Of a stretch of DNA of 23,733 nucleotides, positions 1-9,567 are shown piece after piece; position 1 is the stretch's first letter, and every line of letters begins with the position of its first letter. Where the stretch lies: contig JAQGAU010000806.1 in the NCBI GenBank assembly GCA_034698045.1, positions 1-23,733 of the forward strand, written 5' to 3'. This stretch comes from Paramacrobiotus richtersi (lineage: Eukaryota > Tardigrada > Eutardigrada > Parachela > Macrobiotidae). Made by a program: the position numbers and the translations under genes. A model generated the notes under the pieces. That model ran no database searches. It was given only the letters and a program-made list of their open reading frames with translations, and had not been told where the DNA came from.

Positions 1-224
1 CGAGAGGCTACGGGCGAAGCCAGGTCTACTGCATTTATTAAGCAGCGCATCAGCCTGGCCGTTGTTAAGGGCAATGCCGCTTGTGTTCTTAGCACGATGC
101 CACAGCGTTCTAAAACGTACGATAATGATTTTGGGTGTTTTTTTAATGTATGACTTTTAGTAGTGACACGTGCGCAGGCTTCTGGTTTCTAATGCGGCTT
201 TCGTAATAAAATTCTTAAAGATTA

Positions 225-230
225 TTTATT
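225..230 (-). terminator. Candidate poly(A) signal for R1
   Basis: AATAAA on the minus strand in an AT-rich stretch, about 165 nt past the R1 stop codon. Positions 1-224 and 231-392 hold no recognisable gene. Confidence 0.35.
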
Positions 231-392
231 ATTTATAACTTACTGGTATGGATTTTTACTAAATACGTATCTGTCACACGTAAGCCTTTGAAAACTGCAC
301 AGCTAAAAAAAACAGCAATACGATACAAGAAAAGCCACACCAAGGCAGCTGTTATGAACAGACTGGGTCTCCTGTTCCATGCCGTGCTGAGG

Positions 393-1493
393 TCAAAGCG
401 GCCTAGATCTATTCGCACCATGAATTCTGTCGCTGTGTGAGGAATATGCCAGTACACGTAATAAGATATCTCGGCGGCGCGTTCTCCAAATTTTCTTCTG
501 CGTTCTGAATATTCCCACGATCTCGCATCGTAGGGCTTTACTGGTAGTCAGAATAACTATCGGATCCATTGCCGCCGATGTCTGGTATATCCAGCGTGCA
601 AAATCAATAAACTTCTGCGGAAATTCGTATTCAGCAAAGTACTGCGCCATGTAAATGCACGTTATTGGTATCCAGGATATCAAGGCGATAATGACCAGCA
701 AAGTTAGGACGAAGAATATCCTAATGGATTCCTTGGCTTGTTCACGTAAACAATCGTCAGTAGGATCGCGTCTGGAAGAAGAAGTTGTACGTTCTCCTGT
801 TGCACTTGCACCAGTACGCAACCCTGTTCTTGTTCGCATTGTTCCTCTCATTTTCCAAACGGTATAGGGGTACGCCACAATTATCAGCAAGGCCGGCATA
901 TCTGCGAAAACGATTTCGACAATCTTAGATAACACTGGCTGCGCATTGACATTTATCTTGCAGCCGTGGATTTCCCCTGGCAGCCGGTACCACATCGAGT
1001 CCATAATCAGCAGAGGCAACTCAAATGAGTGGATGATGATCCACATTAGGGTACACGCAACCGCGGCTACTTTTGTCGAGTGGTGCTTATGGAAATGTAA
1101 CGGAAATGTTATAGCCCAGATCAGGCTGTATGTAATAAGAATCTGCGACCATGTCATACAATCAGAGGGCATGTTAATCGCGTATAGATGTAAATCACAA
1201 AGTTGCCATCCCGGCCAGTAGTTCTTTTTCCTCCAATGGATAATGTCCATGTAAGCAACACCTCCCACAAAAGCCAAGTTTGATATGAGCAGATTACCGA
1301 AGTAAATTCTTGAAGGACCAGTCAATTTTTTGCTGAAAACAAGTAAAAGGAGAACAGAAAGGTTCATGAACAATGTGGCAGTAGTGGAAAACACTCTCAG
1401 TCCCGCGAAAAATGTCCATGGAACTCCGGTCAGGTTGCTGTAGTACGAAGAATTGGTGAGATTTGTCAAATTTCTCGTCTGAATCGTTTCCAT
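393..1493 (-). CDS. R1: intact single-exon orphan class A-like GPCR (366 aa)
   Basis: Predicted plasma-membrane seven-helix receptor; ligand unknown. The start ATG (1493-1491) aligns with the start of every paralogue here. The extracellular N-terminus has N-glycosylation sequons at N8, N11, N14 and N20. TM1 carries N44 (1.50), and TM2 carries N72 exactly 28 residues on, where class A normally has D2.50. C99 (3.25) and C178 (ECL2) can form the usual disulphide. The DRY position, 25 residues after C99, reads SLI (123-125). W151 is 4.50, P200 and Y208 are 5.50 and 5.58, SWIP at 273-276 replaces CWxP, and DPIVI at 310-314 replaces NPxxY. ICL3 (about 216-256) is rich in Arg, Ser and Thr, and the tail is basic. 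No introns or disruptions are visible. The helices and cysteines place it in class A; the loss of activation motifs is shared by all paralogues, so it is not decay of this copy. Closest relative in the window: R3. Confidence 0.88.
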   Translation of the reverse strand: METIQTRNLTNLTNSSYYSNLTGVPWTFFAGLRVFSTTATLFMNLSVLLLLVFSKKLTGPSRIYFGNLLISNLAFVGGVAYMDIIHWRKKNYWPGWQLCDLHLYAINMPSDCMTWSQILITYSLIWAITFPLHFHKHHSTKVAAVACTLMWIIIHSFELPLLIMDSMWYRLPGEIHGCKINVNAQPVLSKIVEIVFADMPALLIIVAYPYTVWKMRGTMRTRTGLRTGASATGERTTSSSRRDPTDDCLREQAKESIRIFFVLTLLVIIALISWIPITCIYMAQYFAEYEFPQKFIDFARWIYQTSAAMDPIVILTTSKALRCEIVGIFRTQKKIWRTRRRDILLRVLAYSSHSDRIHGANRSRPL

Positions 1494-2480
1494 CGTGTCA
1501 CTGCATTTTGGGTCGAGTTGGCAGATTTACAAGAGATCGCCGTGAAAGCAAATAATCGCTGCGCGCGAATAGTACTATATTACAGAAATACATGCTCTAA
1601 TAAATGAAATCAAGATTGCGTGTTTGAACATTTCGGTCGCGCGGCAGATTTAGAAACCATAATGATGTGTTGATGAATGACAGAAGCAGTGCTGTTCGAC
1701 AGTACCAATACGCACATGCGGAATAACCCCGGGAAATTGTTTCTCATGCTGCACTGAGCACGCGGTTTCGCAGCACGATGTGGCAGGATTGTTGTGCTAG
1801 TGTACGTATAAATTATTCACAATGAAGGCTTTGCGTTAAATTAACGCCGCTAATTGTAACTGCGGTTATTACACCATTGTTTATCATGCGCTGTACAAAG
1901 ATTTAAAAATTCTCCAGGGTATGACAATCTGCAGTTTGTTAGCAAGCACGGTTGTCTAGTACAGTATTTCCACTTTTCCTTAGCGGCCTTATATCATTGC
2001 GGTTGTTATGTAACACAAAGAGCAAAAATTGTTATCTTTTAGCGCGTATTAATAGCGACGTGAACTTTTAAGAAATGTCATGAATTTCGTATTAATTGTG
2101 GCAGGACGCTTGTTACATGACATTTGCCACTCTTCTGTCAGAAATAAGAAATCAGAAAATCAACGGTAATACCGATAACTGTGGAGCGCGATCGCCTAAA
2201 CAAACTTTCATCTGTGAAGCCCACACATACACCTTTTTCCAGAAGATGCATGAATGACAGTGAATTACAAGGATTTGCACTCCCGAAAACCAAAACATCA
2301 TAGGGCGAAAACGTAGCGTTGCAGCGAGAAGGTTGTCAATAGTGTTCCCGAAATTTCCGTTTGTTGGTTCACTACGTCGCGAGCCAGCAAAACTTACACA
2401 AATGTTCGTTGTAACAGAACCATCGTTGGATCATGAAGTGGATACCAGAGAAGCCCACAACTGAACCGGGAACTTATTTG
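1494..2480. repeat. R1 5' flank, duplicated upstream of R3
   Basis: Aligns almost end to end with 8420-9415. Shared landmarks include ATAATGTGTTGATGAATGAC-like sequence, ACCCCGGGAAATTGTTTCT, AAAATCAACGGTAATAC, ACAAGGATTTGC and GAACCG..AATTTATTTGGCT. No gene is visible inside. It is the other half of the tandem receptor unit. Confidence 0.75.
1640..1840 (-). promoter_or_regulatory. Conserved upstream block of R1
   Basis: It contains CACTGAGCACGCGGTTTCGC (1752) and AATGAAGGCTTTGCGTTAA (1821), both repeated at similar distance upstream of R3, R4 and R5. It lies 260-345 bp before the ATG and is not coding in any consistent frame. It is a candidate promoter or enhancer; no experimentally known motif was recognised. 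Confidence 0.4.
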
Positions 2481-2691
2481 GCTCCGAAATAACCCACGCA
2501 CACGTAAACTAAACGGTCGTTCAGTTATCAGAACGCGTGCACCTGTACCGTGGTAAACTGGTTATACGTACAGGTACATGCAATTTTATTCGGAATTCGA
2601 GATTCTCCGTGGCGGAAGTGTCTAGCAGGGTTACTGCAGTAACTTACTGACTGACCATACAGAACGTCGTGTTTACACGTGATAAGTTTCA

Positions 2692-3425
2692 CGTTTGGGA
2701 AGTGAAGCGATTGATTATACTGGTCGTTTACAAGAGCTTAATCGGGACTGCTTGGAAATTCGTCGGTTGAAGAAAACTCTGACGTTTATATACAAATTAA
2801 AATTCCGTCTGATACCCATGGTTGATAGCATTTTTCAGCCTCTGTCGATGCGGTCTGCTGCTGGTGAATCTGTTTCAGGGTGTACAAGGCAAGAACGGAT
2901 CAAGGACCATCCCTGGCCAACTGAGCCGGTACCAACCACCTGGAATGGCATGGTATTCAAAACTGCCCACGGAAGCCACTTTGAAAGAATATGGTCGCTG
3001 TGGAACGACTTATGCTTTCCCCGAGAAGCATATTACTCTCTGCGATCCTTCGAGGCAGCATTAGCTACGGTCAGCTGGAAGGATATCAAAGAAATACGAA
3101 AATTCGTGTCTCTGCCGTATATGTAGTCGCTGTTGTTATTGCACCTTAAGTTTTTGTTTGTTTACTTTCTGGTGTGTGACTGGCCGTTAACAATACTTGT
3201 TCGATCTCTTAAGCATTTTTGTTTCATCAGTTGTATTTTTGGTTGATTAATCAACCTACTGTTTCTACGTTTTTGTTGCTGGTCTGTTGTTTTGTTTTTA
3301 ATCTCGTGGTACTGCATCGAGTTTCTGTCCAATGCCAAAGACGGGGCGCTGCCCCGTTGCAGGAAGACATTAAACCTTTTTTTTTAATCAATAAATAATG
3401 ATCTAACAACAAAAAAAGATAGAAA
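2692..3425 (+). mobile_element. 5'-truncated LINE (CR1/Jockey-group) 3' end
   Basis: A non-LTR retrotransposon fragment with the end of the reverse-transcriptase ORF, a T-rich 3' UTR (3127-3395), and an A-rich tail (AATCAATAAATAATG, then A-rich to about 3425). The UTR contains a perfect 7-bp stem with a 3-nt loop (ACGGGGC-GCT-GCCCCGT, 3341-3357) near the end, as in LINE 3' recognition hairpins. The R3 unit lacks the whole insert at the matching place (11600-11625), which defines an empty site. GTGAT occurs at both junctions and may be part of a target-site duplication. Insertion therefore postdates the R1/R3 duplication. The family is inferred from the ORF tail only. Confidence 0.75.
2695..3126 (+). 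CDS. C-terminal fragment of LINE reverse transcriptase ORF2 (143 aa)
   Basis: The fragment opens at the 5' truncation point; its first codon is TTG, so this is not a true start. It contains the conserved tail of CR1/L2/Jockey-group polyproteins: DYTGRLQELN, then LEIRRLKKTL with FIYKL, then FERIWSLWNDL followed by SLRSFEAAL. These fit the pattern Y..RL..LN...LE.RRL..L...YK...F..R...WN.L...S..SF...L. The frame is open to TAG 3124-3126, so the insertion is fairly young. The catalytic FADD part of the enzyme is not present, so it cannot be active. Confidence 0.72.
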   Translation: MGSEAIDYTGRLQELNRDCLEIRRLKKTLTFIYKLKFRLIPMVDSIFQPLSMRSAAGESVSGCTRQERIKDHPWPTEPVPTTWNGMVFKTAHGSHFERIWSLWNDLCFPREAYYSLRSFEAALATVSWKDIKEIRKFVSLPYM

Positions 3426-3427
3426 AA

Positions 3428-3960
3428 GTGATTTGCACAGGTCTCTCTAGTTCCCATTCAAATATGACGGGCACAGAGTGGAAACTTTGGGTAATCACAA
3501 TATGTTTAATACAATCTATTACTCATGTTACAATGCATGCGGCAGCGCTAACTTTTGTACGGAACACAGAAACTGGAGTAAACACTTTATCGTATTCAGT
3601 ACGTACTCCGCCTGATTTCCTCAACGTTACTTTAACTTCTGTATTCTACGGGGTCTGTTTTACGTCGCTTAATTTTAGTTATATTAGATTTTATTTCAAC
3701 AAGTTTTTATTCGTTTTATCTTATTTTAGGATAGAATGCAAGTGGTAAATATTTTAGAGCGCACGATCAATACCGGCGGAATGCTGCCTTACCGGTAGAA
3801 TGTTTCTCGCTTTTTAAAATTTTGATGACTCCGGCTGCTGGCTTCGCGTGTGTTGTATGTATACGGAGAAAACATTTGGGATAGTAGGGCCACCTGAAAC
3901 TAATTGATAAAATCAGCAGAACTATGACATTGTGCTGGTTGAATACGGAGGGTACGCATA
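3428..3960. repeat. Outer part of the R1 flank, shared with R3, R4 and R5 units
   Basis: 3430-3585 matches 11615-11780 (TCTCTAGTTCCC, GAAACTTTGGGTAAT, GCGGCAGCGCTAACT, GGAACACAGAAACTGGAGTAA). Its end also resembles 21052-21095. 3640-3960 matches 17985-18180 (ATTTCAACAAG versus ATTTCAATAAAT; TGTGCTGGTTGAATACGG versus TATGCTGGTTGTAAG). A 106-aa plus-strand ORF here (3428-3748) has a signal-like hydrophobic start but is not kept in the other copy. Confidence 0.6.
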
Positions 3961-5154
3961 CAATACCGAAGCCAGTTATGAAAATATAGCAGAATCTACA
4001 CGAAATGCCCGACGAGTATAAGGAAAATACGGGTAGAAAAAGGGATGATAGTTACACAAGAAATATCAGAACTGCTGGACGCGGATACTTTCTGGCTCAT
4101 TGCAGCTCTCTTGGATTCTGGTGACCTTTGTCGGCTACAGCACGGTAGCGGTAGCAGTCATCTGTGGTTGATCGCGTTCAGGTTAACAACGAGACAGGCA
4201 TAAACGTATGAATAGTTGTGTACTGATTGAGCCACTTCTGCTCGCTGACCCGGTTCCCCGACGGTGCTGTGGCCCGTCTAACTCCTGTGTTATTTCCCCC
4301 TAACTATATATATTTGCAGGCCGACGGGAGGAGCCAATCCAGCTGTTTTTATAGTAACTCGTGTGGATATTTTTGTGGTTTTATTGTATTGCCAAAACAT
4401 CTACAATTGAGTTACATTAAAAGTTATTTAGAATCCAATCAAATTCTGTGGTGGAGTATCAAGCTGTGAGTGTGCAAATGGGACTATGGGACAGTTTGGG
4501 CGAAAATTCGAGGCTTGACATTTCAACCTTCGGAAATTTAAAGGCTCTAGCTGCCGTCGCTGTATGAATTGTCATTGTTCTTGCTTACCGCATGCACAGG
4601 GCAGCAGTCGTCATACTGCAGGCGACTGTAGGTATAAATTAGAATGGGAATTCCAAAAATTGAACAGCTTGCCGCAACAGTAATAAAAACATATCGTGCC
4701 ATTTACGTAATACAGTTAGGCAACTGTGATTGTGGAAAGGGATATTGTAAACCCTCCACGTTTCAAACTGTTTTTGGTTGAACAGCATTTACCTTAATTA
4801 TGTTATGTGCCAAAATGTACGAGTATGAGCACTTACGATTTCCCGTGTACAGCATTGGAAATTGGAATCTGTGCGGCAAAGGCGGACTGTGTCATGTACA
4901 TTAAACAGCATACTGGAACGTAGTGTAGTTTTTTTACGGCTTGGAAACAGATTCGCAGTCTCAGAGGTCATGAAGGACAAGTCTCACAAAACGTGAATGA
5001 CTGGAAACTTGCAGATCCATTATAGCAAAGCATATCGCATACGCAAACAACAAGCTCCAACTTGGTGAACTTTCAGTTTATGGTACTGTCACTGCATTAC
5101 TGCCGATTCCTTTAACACGGCACCCATAAATATACTCATTAATTAGAATTTCGG
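3961..5154. other. Intergenic stretch, no gene recognised
   Basis: Only short ORFs without recognisable motifs occur here. A short inverted repeat (TACCGG...CCGGTA, about 3771-3797) lies just before it. Confidence 0.5.
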
Positions 5155-5160
5155 TTTATT
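5155..5160 (-). terminator. Candidate poly(A) signal for R2
   Basis: AATAAA on the minus strand, about 300 nt past the R2 stop codon. Confidence 0.3.
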
Positions 5161-5456
5161 ACAAAATATTCTTTTCATTATTCTACAGCAAATGTTAAAA
5201 AATGTAGCGGTGAAGTTGCGTCAAAAAATTACGGTTTCGATAAAAGTATCAGCCACGAGCTAACTAACAGCCAGCAGTGGCAAATTGATAATCCATCATC
5301 TGGTCAGTCAGGCGCCAGTCAGTCATCGATCAGCCAACTGTCAGGAATTAGTTGCACCAGAAGGAAAGTGCGCACTTCAGAGGACCACCGCGCCCTATAT
5401 TCTTATGACCGAAGTAGTCCTGCCGCGGTACGGCGTCCCGATTCTCTCCTTGCATT

Positions 5457-6572
5457 TTAGCGTATATCGTTGGGTGGGTCGCTAGCTAAACCGGCTGGAC
5501 CGGTGCTGTTGATGCTGTTCGCGAGCCGTGAACGCGCACGTGCTATCACATCCAATGATATGGTCTGGCTGCGCGCACTCTGTAATTTACGTTGTGTCCT
5601 GCATACATCCCTGAGTTCGCCCCTTAATTCTTTGCTTCTCACCAGAATAACAATCGGATCCAATGCCGCCGATGTCAGTGAAGTCCAGTCAGCAAAATCC
5701 TCAAACGTCTCCGGAAATTCATAATGACTCAGATTCTTCGCTAGGTTAACAAACGCAAGTGGTATCCATGAAATTAGGGCAATAAGGGTCAACAGAGTCA
5801 ACAGAAAAAACATCCTCCGTGTTTGCTTGGTTTGTGCGCGCAGTGGATCCGCCAACGCGGGCCGTCCGGATGAAGCGCTTGTATGCTCGCTGTTGGCACC
5901 CATATTGCTCCTCTTCCGTATTATTTTTCTCAGCTTCCATAGAAGATACAGATATCCCACAAGCATCAACATGGACGGCAAGGCTGCGATAAGAATATCG
6001 ACGATCAATGATAATACTGGCTGCTTAACTTTGTTGAAACCACAGCCTCTAGTTTCTCCCGGCAGACGATACCACATCGAATCCATAATCAGTAAAGGCA
6101 CTAGGACTGCATGGACAACTATCCACATTAGGATGCACGCTACCGCTGCTACTTTCGTCGAGTGATGCTTGTGGTAATGTATAGGAAATGTAACAGCCCA
6201 TATAAGGCCACACGAAATAATGACTTGCGCCCACGCCATACAGTCACAAGGGCAGCTCGCGTATAAATACAGATCACAAAGTTGCCATCCCTGCCAGTAG
6301 TTCTCTTTTATCCAGTATACGATGTCATACTGAGCAGTCAGTCCCACACAAAGCATATTTGCTATAAGCAGGTTGCTGAAATAAACTTTCAAAGGTCTGG
6401 GCAACTTCCGGCTAAGGACGACTACACAAAGCGTAAAGAGGTTCAGGAGCAATATGCAGGTTGTGGAAAATATTCGCAATCCAGCGAGAAATGTCCAGTG
6501 GGTGCCCGTCAGGTTGCTGTCGAACCGGAAGTTGGTGAGGTTGTGGAAGTCTTCCGTCTGATTGATTTCCAT
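5457..6572 (-). CDS. R2: intact single-exon orphan class A-like GPCR (371 aa), divergent paralogue
   Basis: Seven-transmembrane receptor, same family as R1 but the most divergent copy. The ATG at 6572 aligns with the other copies; sequons lie at N4, N11 and N20. Landmarks: N44 (1.50), N72 in place of D2.50, C99 (3.25), GLI at 122-124 in place of DRY, W150 (4.50), C177 (ECL2), P199 and Y207 (TM5), SWIP at 268-271, and DPIVI at 305-309. TM3 is one residue shorter than in R1 and has three extra cysteines (C107, C109, C111). ICL3 is Ser/Ala-rich and shares little with R1, and the tail is long and polar. The HKHHSTK motif after TM3 is kept. The reading frame is open throughout, and changes in the loops with conserved helices suggest a functional gene. 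Its flanks share little with the other units, so it is an older duplicate. Confidence 0.87.
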   Translation of the reverse strand: MEINQTEDFHNLTNFRFDSNLTGTHWTFLAGLRIFSTTCILLLNLFTLCVVVLSRKLPRPLKVYFSNLLIANMLCVGLTAQYDIVYWIKENYWQGWQLCDLYLYASCPCDCMAWAQVIISCGLIWAVTFPIHYHKHHSTKVAAVACILMWIVVHAVLVPLLIMDSMWYRLPGETRGCGFNKVKQPVLSLIVDILIAALPSMLMLVGYLYLLWKLRKIIRKRSNMGANSEHTSASSGRPALADPLRAQTKQTRRMFFLLTLLTLIALISWIPLAFVNLAKNLSHYEFPETFEDFADWTSLTSAALDPIVILVRSKELRGELRDVCRTQRKLQSARSQTISLDVIARARSRLANSINSTGPAGLASDPPNDIR

Positions 6573-7177
6573 TGCTTTCCTGGTAGAGCTAGCTAGCAGT
6601 TATTCTGTCGAGAGATCGGCGCCGCTAGGACGGTGCCGCTCATCAAGCGAAAATACTTGGTTAGTTCACCAACGGAGCAGCTAGTACTCCCACCTGAATT
6701 CTTCATGCGAATCCGGAAGTTCTTCTTGCGAAAGGATAAGAGCACAGTACAACTTTGAAAACTTGTACAGTTTTTGCAAGTGGCTTGACAGATCGCTCGT
6801 ACGGTTCAATGCAGTTGTTTAATTACTCCAACTAAAGCATGATTCACAGCGTGGGTGCATTTTTTCGCGCTTCTCTAGGGCATGTGCGCCCTCCGGTTAA
6901 TAACAAAAATGAACATTGACTTCTGTATCAGCGGTACATCTATACTCGCTTGGTTGTGGTAAGCGGCACCTGCAGCTCCAAGGTAAGGCCAACACGTAAT
7001 AAAAAGTAGCTTCCGACTCCTTTTCAAAAAGCCGCATATATCCTTTACCATTGCATTTGGAATAAGCACTCTTTAAACTCGGAAAAGTTTTTTGCATTTC
7101 GCCATCTGCATTCATTTTTTTTGACAAAATTAAAAAACAGATCCACTTTTGACGAAATACAGAATAACGTAACTTTC
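6573..7177. other. R2 5' flank and R2-R3 intergenic region
   Basis: It lacks long similarity to the other flanks. CACAGCGTGG followed by a T-run near 6846 resembles the R4 upstream block at a similar distance (about 275 bp). A hairpin (CGGCGCCG / CGGTGCCG, 6617-6638) lies about 45 bp before the R2 ATG. No gene is seen. Confidence 0.4.
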
Positions 7178-7183
7178 TTTATT
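7178..7183 (-). terminator. Candidate poly(A) signal of the R3 unit
   Basis: AATAAA on the minus strand, about 95 nt past the R3 stop codon, next to AAATACGTA. The same context downstream of R1 (about 258) has lost the hexamer. Confidence 0.35.
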
Positions 7184-7274
7184 AAATACGTACTACATGT
7201 GAAACTGCACAAACTGCTGACAATGAGCTGAAAAACAAAAACATAATCACAGAGGCTCCATGACAGGAGTGGTG

Positions 7275-8419
7275 TTAAAGCGCCGGTGATTCCCCGGCTT
7301 GCAGCTGACAACGGGACTGATGCCCTGATGTACTGGTACTATGAATGCTGGCGCAATGTGAAGAATGTACATGTGCCAGCACACGTAATGGAATAGCCCG
7401 AATGCGCGTCCTCCACAGTTTCTTTTGTGCTCTGCATATTATACCCAGAGCCTCGCGCCGCAATTCTTTACTGGTTGCCAGAATAACTATAGGATCCATT
7501 GCAGCCGACGTCTGATATATCCAGCGTGCAAAAATCAATAAACTTCTGCGGAAATTCATACTCCGCGAAGCTTTGCGCCATGTAAGTGAATGTTATTGGT
7601 ATCCAGGACACCAAGGCGATAATGAATAACAAAGTTAGGACGAAGAATACCCTAACGGATTCCTTGGCTTGTTCACGTAAAGAATCGGCAGCAGGGTCCC
7701 GTCTGGAAGAAGGAGTTGTACGTTCTCTTATTGCACCGTTATGCAAACCTTTTCTTGTGCGCATTCTTCCCATCATTTTCCATACAGTGTAAGGGTACGC
7801 CACAATTATCAGCAAGGCCGGCATATCCGCCAAGACTATCTCGACAAACTTAGATAACACTGGCTGAGCATCGACATTTATCTCGCAGCCATGGGATTCT
7901 CCTGGCAGCCGGTATTACAAGGAGTCCATAATCAGCAAAAGCAGCTCAACTGAGTGGATGATGATCCACATCAGAATACACGCCACCGCAGCTACTTTTG
8001 TCGAGTGATGCTTGTGAAAATGTAGCGGAAATGTTATAGCCCAGATCAGGCTGTATGTAATAAGAATCTGCGACCATGTCATACAATCAGAGGGCATGTT
8101 AATCGCGTATAGATGCAAATCACAAAGTTGCCATCCCGGCCAGTAGTTCTTTTTCCTCCAGTAGATAATGTCCATGTGAGCAACACCTCCCACAAAAACC
8201 AAGTTTGATATCAGCAGATTACCAAAGTAAATTCTTTGAAGGACCAGTCAGTTTTTTACTGAAAATAAGTAGAATGAGAACAAAAAGGTTCATGAGCAAT
8301 GTGGCAGTTGAGGAGAACACTCTCAATCCGGCAGGAAATGTCCACGGAACGCCGGTCAGATTGCTGTAGTATAAAGAATCAGTGATATTGGTCAGATTTC
8401 CCGTCTGATTGTATTCCAT
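7275..8419 (-). pseudogene. R3: GPCR pseudogene, sister of R1
   Basis: A full-length relative of R1 from the N-terminal sequons (ATG at 8419-8417) to a tail ending at TAA 7275-7277. It carries three clear lesions. An extra T in the run 8234-8236 shifts the frame at the start of TM2. An in-frame TAA at 7915-7917 replaces the codon before the conserved YRLPGE of ECL2. An extra A in the run 7530-7534 shifts the frame just before TM7. All other landmarks match R1, including the extra residue in TM3 (AINMPSD), SLI for DRY, SWIP and DPIVI. It could be read only as several separate short ORFs, so a working receptor is unlikely. Identity to R1 is uneven along the gene (see findings). Confidence 0.88.
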
Positions 8420-9415
8420 TGCAACATTGAATTCCGGGTCGATTGCGCAGGTGAGATCTCTGTAGAAAACAATAATCGTCACACGCTAATCATTCACCTT
8501 CAAAGCAATACATGCTCTACCAACTGCTCGAGACACAAACAAGACTCTGTCTTCAAACACTTTATTCACGCGGTGGATGATTTAGCTAGAAACCATAATA
8601 ATGTGTTGATGAATGACGGAACGATAGATCGCGAAGGAAGTCTGCAGAAGTGTCGTACTGTTCGACTGTAAAAATACGATCATGCGAAATAACCCCGGGA
8701 AATTGTTTCTAATGCTGCACTGAACATGTGGTTTCGCAGCACAATGTGGCCAGATTATTGTGCTAGTATGTATATGCACAATGAAAGCTTTGCGTTAATA
8801 TATCATTAATAATCAAGTGGAGAACACATTTTCAAAATCAGTCCTTTAGGGCATGACAATCTGCAGGCTGTTAGCAAGCACGGTTGTCTGGTTCCAGTTT
8901 AATTTTCTTTGCGGCCAATTATCATTGTGAATGTCATGTAACATGATGAGCAGACAATACCTTTGGCGTGTTTTAGTAGCTGACACGAATTTATCAGAAA
9001 TATTGTGAATTTAGTATTCGTTGTACCAGAACGCGTATTACATGACACTATTTTGTCAGAGATAAAATTTCAAAAAATCAACGGTAATACTGCATGGAGA
9101 ATTCTGAGTGCGATAGCCTAACCAAATCGTACTCTGGGAAACCCACAGATACAGATACACCCTATTTTAAACGATACATTTTGGCTGGGGAATTACGGTA
9201 CAAGGATTTGCTCTCCCAAAAACCAAAACATCGTAGGTCGAAAATTTAGCTTTGCAGCAAGAAGATTGACAATATTGTTTTCAACGTTTTTGATTGCTAG
9301 TTCACTAAGGTCACGAACCTGCAGAATTTACACAAATATTCGCTGTAACAGAACTATCGTCTGATCATGGATTAGCTGACAAAGAAGTCCACAACCGAAC
9401 CGGCAATTTATTTGG
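8420..9415. repeat. R3 5' flank, copy of the R1 flank
   Basis: Second copy of the flank at 1494-2480; similarity stops at GGCTGTGAAC (9412), just before the region holding the inverted-repeat insertions. No gene is visible inside. Confidence 0.75.
8572..8800 (-). promoter_or_regulatory. Conserved upstream block of R3
   Basis: Matches the R1 block, including CACTGAACATGTGGTTTCGC (8718) and AATGAAAGCTTTGCGTTAA (8780). The stretch around 8686-8727 differs from R1 at only about two of 40 positions, although the gene itself is dead. Confidence 0.4.
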
Positions 9416-9567
9416 CTGTGAACATGTAGCCGCTCGGCGATTCTGACCGCTCTTTGAGATGACTTGTGGTCAGCCGGTAAGTGCGGCAGAACACGCCTGA
9501 AACAAAAAAGTGGGTCCGCTTGTTTGCCAAGTTGCGTCTGCACTGTTAAACGAATATGCTAAGTTTG

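Noticed and set aside
655-1221. Plus-strand ORFs opposite R1, and similar ones opposite R2 to R5
   Set aside because: They are antisense shadows of conserved receptor codons; the same strings recur only because the receptors are paralogues.
3251-3457. Minus-strand ORF in the LINE tail
   Set aside because: It lies opposite the LINE 3' UTR and hairpin and has no recognisable domain.
3428-3748. 106-codon plus-strand ORF with a signal-peptide-like start, as a secreted peptide gene
   Set aside because: The homologous copy at 11615-11780 does not keep the frame and has a stop, so coding is unlikely.
5290-5340. CAGTCA-rich stretch as a microsatellite or binding-site cluster
   Set aside because: It is only a few imperfect units, within chance expectation.
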